Part shown: piece by piece, positions 1 to 6,958 of the stretch
Layout of the letters: every line of letters starts with the position of its first letter
Position numbering within the stretch: position 1 is the first letter of the stretch
NCBI GenBank assembly: GCA_012513195.1
Contig: JAAZCR010000123.1
Coordinates: forward strand, 1 to 6,998
Direction: 5' to 3'
Source: Bacilli bacterium
GTDB lineage: Bacteria; Bacillota_I; Bacilli_A; Haloplasmatales; Haloplasmataceae
Length of the DNA stretch: 6,998 nt
The notes under the pieces: model-generated
Databases searched by the model: none
The model's input: the letters and a program-made list of their open reading frames with translations, nothing else
What the model was told of the DNA's origin: nothing
Translations under genes and position numbers: made by a program

Positions 1-148
1 CACTTGCGATGAGGTCGATTACTGTTCCTAAAATACTTGCTGGGAAGATTGCGAGGAAACTAAGAAGTATTAATAGGAGCAACATTACTACGTATTTTTT
101 CCATTCTTGTTTAAAGAACCAAAACAAATTTCGATATACTCTAAGCAT
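1..148 (-). CDS. ABC transporter (exporter type, fused membrane and ATPase domains), N-terminal fragment
   Basis: This reads as the first 49 residues of a protein that continues past the left edge of the window. It starts MLRVYRNLFWFFKQEWKKY, then has a hydrophobic first membrane segment (about residues 20-38) followed by ILGTVIDLIAS. An amphipathic lead with the WFFK-x-W-K pattern, then a first transmembrane helix, then a G-x-x-ID motif is typical of multidrug/lipid ABC exporters of the YheH/YheI (BmrC/BmrD) type, in which a six-helix membrane domain is fused to an ATPase domain. Only the start is visible, so the ATPase motifs cannot be checked and the substrate is unknown. The ATG at 146-148 is preceded by a G-rich site (151-158, GTGGTGGG on the coding strand) and by a plausible promoter. 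It lies downstream of the jet operon in the same direction, but a terminator separates them, so it is probably an independent unit. Confidence 0.75.
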   Translation of the reverse strand, partial: MLRVYRNLFWFFKQEWKKYVVMLLLLILLSFLAIFPASILGTVIDLIAS

Positions 149-183
149 TACCCACCACTTCTTTTTCTTTATAATCCAAATAA

Positions 184-212
184 GTAATATCATATCTTTA
201 GTAATAAATCAA
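184..212 (-). promoter_or_regulatory. Candidate promoter of the ABC exporter gene
   Basis: On the minus strand there is a -35-like TTGATT (207-212), a 17-base spacer and a -10-like TATTAC (184-189) preceded by TG one base away, giving an extended -10 (TGATATTAC). Transcription would begin near 178, about 30 bases before the ABC gene start. Both boxes match consensus at four of six positions. This is inferred from pattern only, in AT-rich DNA where chance matches are common. Confidence 0.45.
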
Positions 213-240
213 CTAAAAAACGCAAAAAGTTGTAAAATAT

Positions 241-262
241 TTTTCTAGATATATTTAGAAAA
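241..262. repeat. AT-rich 22-bp near-perfect palindrome
   Basis: TTTTCTA is mirrored by TAGAAAA around an ATATAT core, with one mismatched pair (a G facing a T). It sits between the jet terminator and the ABC gene promoter, about 30 bases upstream of the -35 box. It could be a regulator binding site for the ABC gene or a second weak hairpin behind the terminator. The AT-rich setting also makes chance plausible. Confidence 0.3.
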
Positions 263-274
263 TTTTGTCGATTA

Positions 275-313
275 AAAAGATATCGCCTTGACTGAAAAAA
301 TGCGATATCTTTT
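275..313 (-). terminator. Hairpin terminator of the jet operon, possibly bidirectional
   Basis: A perfect 12-bp inverted repeat pairs AAAAGATATCGC (275-286) with GCGATATCTTTT (302-313) around a 15-base loop. On the minus strand the second arm runs into TTTTT, as expected of a Rho-independent terminator. The first arm overlaps the last two bases of the jetD TAA stop (312-314), so the hairpin begins at the very end of the coding sequence. The plus-strand reading also ends in TTTT, so it may work in both directions. The stem is AT-rich at its base, with GC pairs next to the loop. Confidence 0.8.
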
Positions 314-1517
314 ACATCTCAATACTTACAATTTCCTGTTCAAGTCTTACTCTTTTATTTATCATATATCTAATTACTTCATAAAAATCTTGATATTCTA
401 CTTGATTTAACAATTCTTGAAGTTGCTTTTCATATTCAGAACCTATAGAGAGCGCATACTGTTCATAACGTTTAAGGGTAGCTAAATCCATATATAATGG
501 TTTAAATGGTATACCTGTTTTACTTTTTAGATGATTAAAAATGCGGAAACCACCTAAATCGATATCACCCCAGTGATAAAAAGTAAGATAAGGATTAAAA
601 TCATACAACATTTTTAAGAAGGTTCTTCTCAATTCATTATGATAACCACCGAGATAGATTACCAATTCATCTTGCGCTTTATAGGTATGAAAACTTGTTA
701 GATTTTCAATCGTAACGACCTGCTTTACATCCAATTCTAATATCTGTAAATTACGCAAAATATTAGTACTTAAACCAATCGATCCTGTCATTTTATGTAA
801 ATCGATGACTTGTATACCATTTTGGAACTTCCCCTTACCTTTCAAATATACATATCCAGGATTCGTTAATATATTTTCTTCTGCTAAACAATCAACCTCA
901 AGACCATAAGGACCAAATTCTCTCATGATGGAAACAAGTTTATTTTCTAATAATTCGAAATATTTCGAGTTATTAAATAATTTAATACTAAAAAGGCGTT
1001 TGGGGATTTCTACATCTTGCTTAAGAATCATATCTAGAGTAAATAAGATATCTTGCGCAAATTTAAGATCATTTAAGCTAAAATACTTATCAATGCTTTC
1101 GCCCTTTTTAAGACGATTAATTAAATATCCTACAAATTCTTTTATCCAAGTTGGATGGTCTTCATATAGTTTTAAGAATTCCATCATATGTGCTTCTAAA
1201 TCTTTTTTGCTAGGGCGCTGTAATTCATGATAAATCATATCAACATAATCGATATTTAAAATGATGCGTTCAATGATGTTACCCTCTTCATATTTTTGCC
1301 ATTCAATTTTTATTAAGTTTTCTTTTTCTAAAATTTTACATACTTCATTGATTTCTAATTTATATTCTACATTTGTAGGATGAAAATAGTCTCTTAAGGT
1401 AATTGGTGTGAACTTAAAATCAATCTTGCGATTTATTTGGTTTTCCCCACGAAAGAGTTTACTGTTTTCATACTTATCAATTAGTTTATTTAAGAAAAAA
1501 CTTCTATAATTTATCAT
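312..1517 (-). CDS. jetD: Wadjet nuclease subunit JetD (MksG-like TOPRIM protein)
   Basis: This 401-residue protein is the nuclease of the Wadjet complex. In studied systems it forms a dimer that cuts circular DNA once the JetABC motor has extruded it. The N-terminal half (to about residue 180) matches the family's DNA-binding and linker region (DUF3322-like) and begins MINYRSFFLNKLIDKYENSK. The C-terminal part is a DUF2220-type TOPRIM domain: VVTIENLTSF (267-276, catalytic-type Glu271), HWGDIDLGG (315-323, Asp318 and Asp320) and a closing RLEQE (391-395). All expected acidic metal-binding residues are present, so activity is likely. I chose the ATG at 1515-1517: GGAG lies ten bases upstream (1528-1531) and the family's usual start follows. 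In-frame ATGs up to 1553 would add 12 atypical residues and lack a ribosome site. The start lies inside the end of jetC (14-bp overlap), suggesting coupled translation. The stop abuts the operon terminator. Confidence 0.93.
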   Translation of the reverse strand: MINYRSFFLNKLIDKYENSKLFRGENQINRKIDFKFTPITLRDYFHPTNVEYKLEINEVCKILEKENLIKIEWQKYEEGNIIERIILNIDYVDMIYHELQRPSKKDLEAHMMEFLKLYEDHPTWIKEFVGYLINRLKKGESIDKYFSLNDLKFAQDILFTLDMILKQDVEIPKRLFSIKLFNNSKYFELLENKLVSIMREFGPYGLEVDCLAEENILTNPGYVYLKGKGKFQNGIQVIDLHKMTGSIGLSTNILRNLQILELDVKQVVTIENLTSFHTYKAQDELVIYLGGYHNELRRTFLKMLYDFNPYLTFYHWGDIDLGGFRIFNHLKSKTGIPFKPLYMDLATLKRYEQYALSIGSEYEKQLQELLNQVEYQDFYEVIRYMINKRVRLEQEIVSIEM

Positions 1518-4500
1518 GTTGGAACAACTCCACATAAGACGCATTATCATCATGGTAAACCATGAGAGTTGTTTTTACATAGGGACTTATTGTTTCAACC
1601 TTTTGTGGGGGTGCAGCCAAGATTATTTGTAAGTTTAAGTTTAGTCTGTTAAAGAAGGTCATCATGCTTTCAATGCGATTATCATCCATCTTATCAAAGG
1701 CTTCATCGAATAAGATTAAACCAATCGAATCATCATAGGAGTTACTATGGTAAAGCTGGATAAAGCTCGCTGCGATGGCGACATAGAAAGGTGTTTGTGT
1801 TTCACCGCCACTTTTCTCTCGCCCTACTTTATTGTAAGAGGAAGTGTTGTTGTTACTATGAATGATTTGAATATCGTAATCCATATACGAACGGTAATCC
1901 GTGTACTCTTCAAGGGCTTTTTGTGACTCATCATCACTGATACTAATCCTACTAAACAACTCCTCTAATGCTTCTCTATGTTGATTTTGATACGTTTCCG
2001 AAAAGAGAGTATTACCACCAATATTAGAACGATCCATAATCATTTCATAAAATTTTTGTTTAGTTTTACTTATATACCATTTAAATCGATATTCATCATT
2101 ACCAAACCGAATGCCACTTAAAGCTTCATTCAATTTCGTAAATTCGCGTTGAGCTGTGTAAATATATTCCTGTAATTTTGAGATAAACTCATCTTTAAAT
2201 TGTTCTTCAGCTTTCCGCTTGGCATCTCTAATCTTTTCTTCATACTCCACGACTTTACTTTCCCGTAAAATTTTCGCTTCCCGATAATAAGTATCCATGC
2301 CTAGAATACCTGTTTCTGCACTAAAATCATATTTGCGATTATAAGTCCATTGAAGTTCTTTTAATTCTCCTAACTTCTTCTCGAGTTGTGTTTCTAACCC
2401 CTTCTTTTGTGAAGAGTAAATCTCTATGATTTTTTGATAATCATTTTTATAACGTTCTAAACTATTTTGATATCTTTTTTTAGCTTGTTGTAATAAATGA
2501 CTTAATTTAAGTGCAGTATTTCGTAAATTATCAGTTAGATTTAAGTACTCATTTTGTAAACTATTAATATTATCCATAATAATTCTTTTATTGACATTTA
2601 AATCATTACGGATACCTTCAATATCTTCTTTATCATTCTGTAGTTGTCTAAGTTCATTTTCAGTTTTACTAATCTTAAATTGTAAATCTAAATAGGAACT
2701 ACGATCAATATCTTTAAGTTTTTGTTCATAGTCTCTCTTTCTATCCTTGTATTCTTCAATCGTAATAAACAAATCACAGTTTTCATAAACATAATTCAAA
2801 TCGATATTATCACATAAAGAATATACTTTTTCGATTTGGTTAAGTTGAGTCATTAAATCATCTAATTCTTTTAGGAGCAATTGTTCTTCTTGTTCCTTTT
2901 TTTGTAGTTGTACTTTATAAGCTTCTTTACCGATAAAAGGTTGTTCATATATGTCTTTTTTGATTTGTCTTGCGGTTTTATTTTGGTAAACCATGCACGT
3001 AGGAGTTATCGCGACATTATACTTTTGTAAATCTTCGACTTTATCACATCTGATTACTTTATTAAGCAACATGTTTGCGTATAACCTTGCATAATAATGC
3101 TCCGTTGAAATCATATAGGCTAAACTATCAGCATTTATATCTTGATACTCTTCTAGTTGTTTGGTATTAACTAAACCAACAGTATGAATATTTAAAGCAA
3201 ATTTAACCCGTTCGTATACTTCTAAAGCAAAATCGAAATATTCAGGTTCTACAAACAAATTAAACCTTTGGGTATTTAAATAACCTTCAATCGCGTTTCG
3301 CCATAAATCATCTTTAATATCGATTAGTTCACAAAAAATCTTTGGTTCAAGATCTTTACCATAGTGCTTTGATAATTGGTTACTGATTTCACGATGTAAG
3401 TTAGTCACATAAGATGGATAGATTAGTCTTTTTTTATTTAATTCTGCTATTTCATTTCTTACTTCTTGAAGATTTGTTCTAACTATTTCAATCTTGTTTT
3501 TTAATGTCCCTTTCTTTTCGGAAAGGCTATTACGATAATTTTTTATTTCTTGCGCTAAAGTATTAGTAACTAAACGAAAAGTTGTGATATTATCTTTGGT
3601 TATTTTTTTATCTTTATAGTCGTAATATGTAGATAAGTTTGTTATATTTATCTTATCTTCTAATAACTGAGTAATAATCCCAAAACTATGCTTTAATTTT
3701 TCTACTAGTTTACTCCTTCTCATTTCTAAATTCTCTAGTTGGAGTTCAAGATCCCTGATTTTATTTTCTAAGTCTTGAACTAACTTAAAAGTATCGTTAT
3801 TTATTAACGATATTCTTAAATCATTTAAATATTTTTGTTGATCTTCCATTTTTTGTTTTAGAGAACTTAGACTTTGATTAGTATTCTCAATATCGATGAT
3901 AGTTTTAGATAATTCGTTATTTTTCGAGTTTATTTTTTCTTGGTTTTGGTCAACTAAAGCATGTCTTATAATATATTCTTGCATCTGGATGTTGTTCTCT
4001 AGTTGAAGATATTCCTGATATGTCTCGTCAATTTTGGTTAAATCATTCAATTGATGTTTCACCTTATCAAGGTGTATTTCAAACTCTTTTAAAGTATTAA
4101 TGTTTTGTTTTAAATATTCAATTTCGACTTCTTTCTTTTCAAGTAAATAATCATATACGAAATCTTTTACATTATTAATCGGTCGAAAAGCTAATGCTTT
4201 TTGGAGTAATAAGGTAAATCGTTCATTTAGTTGTCCAAAACGATGTAAAAAATCGCTCCGTGCTTTACTTAATGTTTCTAAAATCTTATAATCATACTCT
4301 TTAATTTTCGCTTTAAAATTGTTAATTTCACGAGGATGTTTACTATCTTCGAAAAATAAATTATCATCAAATCTTGTATTTTCAATACGGTAAAATAAGG
4401 TTTTGGGTGTTGATAAATCACTGGAGGAATCGATCACAACTCCAATGATAAAATAAGCATTTTTCTTTTCATCTAAGAATTCTAACGCGATGTGACTCGT

Positions 4501-4761
4501 AATATCACCATTACGGAGATACTGATTAGCATCATGACCTGTTTTACAACGTACGTATCCAATTAAGTCACGTTTGGTTTTATCATTAGCGGCACTATTA
4601 AACTGCTGTTTACCTGCCGTTAATACATAAAGCATGGCATCAAGAATGGTAGACTTACCAGCCCCATTCTCACCTGTTATGAGGGTGTTTCCTTCAAAAG
4701 TGAGCGTCTCATTGATAAAATAATGCCAATTGACAAGTTTAAGCCTCATCAGTTTCTTCAT
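1504..4761 (-). CDS. jetC: Wadjet SMC-like ATPase JetC (MksB-like)
   Basis: This 1085-residue protein is the motor of the Wadjet complex: an SMC-family ATPase that dimerises, binds the kleisin JetA and extrudes DNA loops using ATP. The head is split between the two ends. Near the N terminus is LVNWHYF and Walker A GENGAGKST (residues 30-38, Lys36). Near the C terminus are the signature KSGGETQ (983-989) and Walker B LILFDEAFDKMD (from 1015, with D1019 and E1020). Between them are two long charged, Leu-rich coiled-coil arms (about 215-445 and 610-860) around a globular hinge (about 450-605) containing IFCELIDIKDDLWRNAI. Length suits MukB/MksB-type proteins. A TTG at 4776 would add five residues, but the strong site GGGGGTGA (4767-4774) is five bases before the ATG at 4759-4761, so I start there. 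It overlaps jetB by 23 bp and jetD by 14 bp. RecN or SbcC is unlikely given the partners. Confidence 0.95.
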   Translation of the reverse strand: MKKLMRLKLVNWHYFINETLTFEGNTLITGENGAGKSTILDAMLYVLTAGKQQFNSAANDKTKRDLIGYVRCKTGHDANQYLRNGDITSHIALEFLDEKKNAYFIIGVVIDSSSDLSTPKTLFYRIENTRFDDNLFFEDSKHPREINNFKAKIKEYDYKILETLSKARSDFLHRFGQLNERFTLLLQKALAFRPINNVKDFVYDYLLEKKEVEIEYLKQNINTLKEFEIHLDKVKHQLNDLTKIDETYQEYLQLENNIQMQEYIIRHALVDQNQEKINSKNNELSKTIIDIENTNQSLSSLKQKMEDQQKYLNDLRISLINNDTFKLVQDLENKIRDLELQLENLEMRRSKLVEKLKHSFGIITQLLEDKINITNLSTYYDYKDKKITKDNITTFRLVTNTLAQEIKNYRNSLSEKKGTLKNKIEIVRTNLQEVRNEIAELNKKRLIYPSYVTNLHREISNQLSKHYGKDLEPKIFCELIDIKDDLWRNAIEGYLNTQRFNLFVEPEYFDFALEVYERVKFALNIHTVGLVNTKQLEEYQDINADSLAYMISTEHYYARLYANMLLNKVIRCDKVEDLQKYNVAITPTCMVYQNKTARQIKKDIYEQPFIGKEAYKVQLQKKEQEEQLLLKELDDLMTQLNQIEKVYSLCDNIDLNYVYENCDLFITIEEYKDRKRDYEQKLKDIDRSSYLDLQFKISKTENELRQLQNDKEDIEGIRNDLNVNKRIIMDNINSLQNEYLNLTDNLRNTALKLSHLLQQAKKRYQNSLERYKNDYQKIIEIYSSQKKGLETQLEKKLGELKELQWTYNRKYDFSAETGILGMDTYYREAKILRESKVVEYEEKIRDAKRKAEEQFKDEFISKLQEYIYTAQREFTKLNEALSGIRFGNDEYRFKWYISKTKQKFYEMIMDRSNIGGNTLFSETYQNQHREALEELFSRISISDDESQKALEEYTDYRSYMDYDIQIIHSNNNTSSYNKVGREKSGGETQTPFYVAIAASFIQLYHSNSYDDSIGLILFDEAFDKMDDNRIESMMTFFNRLNLNLQIILAAPPQKVETISPYVKTTLMVYHDDNASYVELFQHDKL

Positions 4762-5353
4762 CTTCTTCACCCCCAAGGCGATAACTTTCGAGTTTTTCGC
4801 TGATTTTCATTATGTCATCAACTTTTATGACCATTAAAATCGTAGGATAGATGATAAGACGCGTATCACCTAAAGCATAATCGCTATCAAGTGGTTCAAC
4901 GATGTTAAAACGTTTGAAAAGCCTGATGACATTTCGTAAAGTGGTTTTATCTAATTGGCGATTACGGATTTTCAAACAGTCATATCTAACTTTCAACTCT
5001 TCAATATTTATTAAGACATTTTGGGCCATTGAGATTTCTTTTAACTTTTCTTGGTAGATTTGTCTTAACAGTAATAACAAAATACTTTCATTAAGATTTA
5101 AGTTTAAACGATTGATGTTACTTAAGTTGTTTAAATGAATTACACCATAATCTTCATTTATTTCAACTTCCCAGTTAATGTAACTAAAGTACTCACTAAA
5201 TAACTGTTTATGAGATAAGATAAAGTAATAGTCTTTTTTGTTATCTTCTTTAGCTTTCGTTAAGAGAGTAATCGATAATAACTTATTAGCGATACGAGCA
5301 AATTCATTTTTTTCAGTAGTATTTAAACTTTCATATAGTTCAACAAAGTTCAT
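4739..5353 (-). CDS. jetB: Wadjet subunit JetB (MksE-like, DUF4194-like winged-helix protein)
   Basis: This 204-residue protein corresponds to the small KITE-like subunit (MksE/MukE counterpart) that binds the JetA kleisin and helps clasp DNA. The pattern fits the family. An N-terminal helical stretch is followed by a strand-rich part with YFSYINWEVEI and VIHLNN. A Leu-rich helix ILLLLLRQIYQEK (91-103) comes next. A winged-helix-like region (about 115-180) contains LDKTTLRNVIRLFKRFNIVE. The tail is strongly acidic (GGEEDEETDEA). It is recognised partly by position between jetA and jetC, since these small subunits diverge quickly. The ATG at 5351-5353 overlaps the jetA stop as ATGA, a classic coupling arrangement. 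GGAGGAG (5366-5372) lies twelve bases upstream, slightly far, with a closer GGCGG. The tail codons double as the ribosome binding site of jetC. Confidence 0.88.
   Translation of the reverse strand: MNFVELYESLNTTEKNEFARIANKLLSITLLTKAKEDNKKDYYFILSHKQLFSEYFSYINWEVEINEDYGVIHLNNLSNINRLNLNLNESILLLLLRQIYQEKLKEISMAQNVLINIEELKVRYDCLKIRNRQLDKTTLRNVIRLFKRFNIVEPLDSDYALGDTRLIIYPTILMVIKVDDIMKISEKLESYRLGGEEDEETDEA
4759..4774 (-). promoter_or_regulatory. Ribosome binding site and start codon deciding the jetC start
   Basis: On the minus strand GGGGGTGA (4767-4774) is followed by five bases and then ATG (4759-4761). It is the best-placed ribosome site among the candidate jetC starts. The TTG at 4774-4776 would begin at the site itself, and the ATG at 4747-4749 would be 17 bases away. 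The site lies within the last codons of jetB, which read Leu-Gly-Gly-Glu-Glu there. Confidence 0.7.
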
Positions 5354-6771
5354 TTTATCCGCCTACTCCTCCAGATTTCAAAATCTCTAAAATAATAGCC
5401 GTTTATCGATATATAATTATCAAGTTTCTTAATCCGATAAATCATATGCTTACTACTTGCATATAAACGTATGTAAATGATAATAAGGAAATCCCTAATA
5501 GTACTGAAGGGAATTTGCGACGCATTGATGACTTCCTTATCACCTAACAAGTTATCAACATAATCATTAATAAAAGTTTTCGTTAAACGATTGCGATTTC
5601 GTTCTTTAAACTCTTCTATTCTTTTTAACCTTTCTTCTTCCGTTAGGAAGACATCTTCAATTGGTTGCGAAGCGAAATTACCTCTTCCTTCATGAGCAAC
5701 ATATAATGATTGATTATCAAGAAAACTCTGAGGAAAGATACCAAATAAAGGGATAATTTCCTCAAGATAATCATGTTTAAGTTCTAAATTGTTGTCTCTA
5801 AATTTATTTACGATATATTTCAATATAATGTTTATTTGTCCTTCAATATCCTTACTACTATTAAGTAAATACTTAATTCTTGTCATTGAAGTGCGAATGT
5901 ATTGACTATTTTTCCGATCAATTTCTCTAATGATATCATCAATATGATTAAAAGCATAGATAATTTCATTCAACATTTGGCGCACATGAAGATAAGCTTC
6001 TTCAAGATTAGCCATTTTATTGGTATTAACTAATTCCTGACTTACTTGTCTGATAAATAGTTGATCATTACTATAACCTTCAAGTTTTTCGATAATAAAG
6101 GGGCGATATTTACTCACATTATCGCTAGTTTTTAAGCGTAAATAACCACCCTTATCTACAAAGTTTATCATATGGTCATCAAACTGTAACTCTAAGATTT
6201 CTTTTGGGGTTTTCATTTTTAAAACTTTTTCAATATATTTTTTAATATTTGAGTTAAGCGTCTTTAAACCATTAACTAATCTTTTGGTATTATCATATAC
6301 TTGTTCTAAGACGATACTAGGATAGGCATTGGTTTGCCCATATAACAAATTATAAATGGTATATATATATCCTTGGTATTCTAACCGTTCATTTTTTAGA
6401 AGACTTTCCATGGTTTCAATAAAGGAAATCGCATAATCATGTAAATGTAAGGTTTCTACATAATTCGCGTTTTCTTCTTTGAAGATCCATCCACATTCAA
6501 GGAGTTTCCTAATCATTTTATTTGCCTGACCCCGAATGGATTTTTCATCATCTTTATCTTCTTCATAAAATACTGATAAAGCATCTTCACTTAACTTGGA
6601 AAAATAATCGCTAAATATATTAACTAATGTTTCTCGTTCAATTCCATGAGCAAGTAACTCATTAGTACTTCGATAAAATAAAAAAATGCAATCGGCATAT
6701 ATTCGTTTATTAGGTGAAGCTAATAAACTAAAGAATGAATCAGGTAATATTTCAAAGATGTTAGGATTCAT
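5350..6771 (-). CDS. jetA: Wadjet kleisin subunit JetA (MksF-like, DUF5716/JetA family)
   Basis: This 473-residue protein is the first gene of the operon and the kleisin counterpart: it bridges the two JetC heads and carries JetB, closing the ring that holds DNA. The N terminus reads MNPNIFEILPDSFFSLLASP followed by YADCIFLFYR. A winged-helix-like block ends in IRKLLECGWIFKEE (about 87-100), then HDYAISFIETMESLL and EYQGYIYTIYNLL (131-143). The middle is helical and charged (about 225-330), including MTRIKYLLNSSKDIEGQI. A second domain follows (about 335-470) with SQIPFSTIRDFLIIIYIRLY near the end. This pattern is that of the DUF5716 JetA family, hence the type III suggestion; it does not read like DUF3375 (type I) or DUF2397 (type II) from memory. 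The ATG at 6769-6771 has AGGTGAT (6775-6781) just upstream. The TGA stop overlaps the jetB ATG by four bases. TGA as stop argues against a Mycoplasma-type code. Confidence 0.9.
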   Translation of the reverse strand: MNPNIFEILPDSFFSLLASPNKRIYADCIFLFYRSTNELLAHGIERETLVNIFSDYFSKLSEDALSVFYEEDKDDEKSIRGQANKMIRKLLECGWIFKEENANYVETLHLHDYAISFIETMESLLKNERLEYQGYIYTIYNLLYGQTNAYPSIVLEQVYDNTKRLVNGLKTLNSNIKKYIEKVLKMKTPKEILELQFDDHMINFVDKGGYLRLKTSDNVSKYRPFIIEKLEGYSNDQLFIRQVSQELVNTNKMANLEEAYLHVRQMLNEIIYAFNHIDDIIREIDRKNSQYIRTSMTRIKYLLNSSKDIEGQINIILKYIVNKFRDNNLELKHDYLEEIIPLFGIFPQSFLDNQSLYVAHEGRGNFASQPIEDVFLTEEERLKRIEEFKERNRNRLTKTFINDYVDNLLGDKEVINASQIPFSTIRDFLIIIYIRLYASSKHMIYRIKKLDNYISINGYYFRDFEIWRSRRIK

Positions 6772-6811
6772 GGTATCACCTATATAATATATAAATTGAG
6801 ACTTATGGTTA

Positions 6812-6840
6812 ATTGTATCATGAAGTAAATATTTTTCATA
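6812..6840 (-). promoter_or_regulatory. Candidate promoter of the jet operon
   Basis: On the minus strand there is TATGAA (6835-6840, four of six to the -35 consensus), a 17-base spacer and TACAAT (6812-6817, five of six to the -10 consensus) with TG one base upstream, giving an extended -10 (TGATACAAT). The start site would be near 6805, leaving a leader of about 35 bases that includes the AGGTGAT ribosome site of jetA. There is no other good -10 closer to the gene, but the assignment is by eye. Confidence 0.5.
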
Positions 6841-6881
6841 GAACAGAAAGTAATAGGGGTTGCGTCAATAATTATGTGTAA

Positions 6882-6901
6882 ATGATTTTATAGGAAATCA
6901 T
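6882..6901. repeat. Small inverted repeat upstream of the jet promoter
   Basis: ATGATTT (6882-6888) faces AAATCAT (6895-6901) with a six-base gap. No run of T follows on either strand, so a terminator is doubtful. It sits about 40 bases upstream of the candidate -35 of jetA and could be a protein binding site or chance in AT-rich DNA. Confidence 0.25.
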
Positions 6902-6949
6902 CCTGTTGTTTAGTACTAGGTAATTAGTAGTTAGTATAGAATTATCATT

Positions 6950-6958
6950 TGATATAAT
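6950..6958 (+). promoter_or_regulatory. Possible outward (plus-strand) promoter -10 element
   Basis: TGATATAAT is a perfect extended -10 (TATAAT at 6953-6958), but no good -35 is visible 16-18 bases upstream. A 6-bp inverted repeat, ATCATT (6944-6949) and AATGAT (6956-6961), straddles it. It would drive a gene beyond the right edge, divergent from jetA. The rest of 6841-6998 shows no coding sequence or RNA gene that I can support. Confidence 0.3.

Noticed and set aside
9..248. 79-codon plus-strand open frame
   Set aside because: It runs antisense to the ABC exporter start and across its promoter and palindrome, has no ribosome site, and its translation is low-complexity.
925..1230. 101-codon plus-strand open frame inside jetD
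   Set aside because: It is wholly antisense to the well-supported jetD coding sequence and has no recognisable motif.
1504..4761. Housekeeping condensin (MukB) or SbcC/RecN repair ATPase
   Set aside because: The linked TOPRIM JetD and JetA-type kleisin, together with the operon order, fit Wadjet; SbcC would be next to SbcD, and RecN is much shorter.
6840..6868. Alternative jetA promoter with TTGACG (6863-6868) as the -35
   Set aside because: The hexamer at a 17-base spacing is TGTTCT, a poor -10; the extended -10 at 6812-6817 is better.
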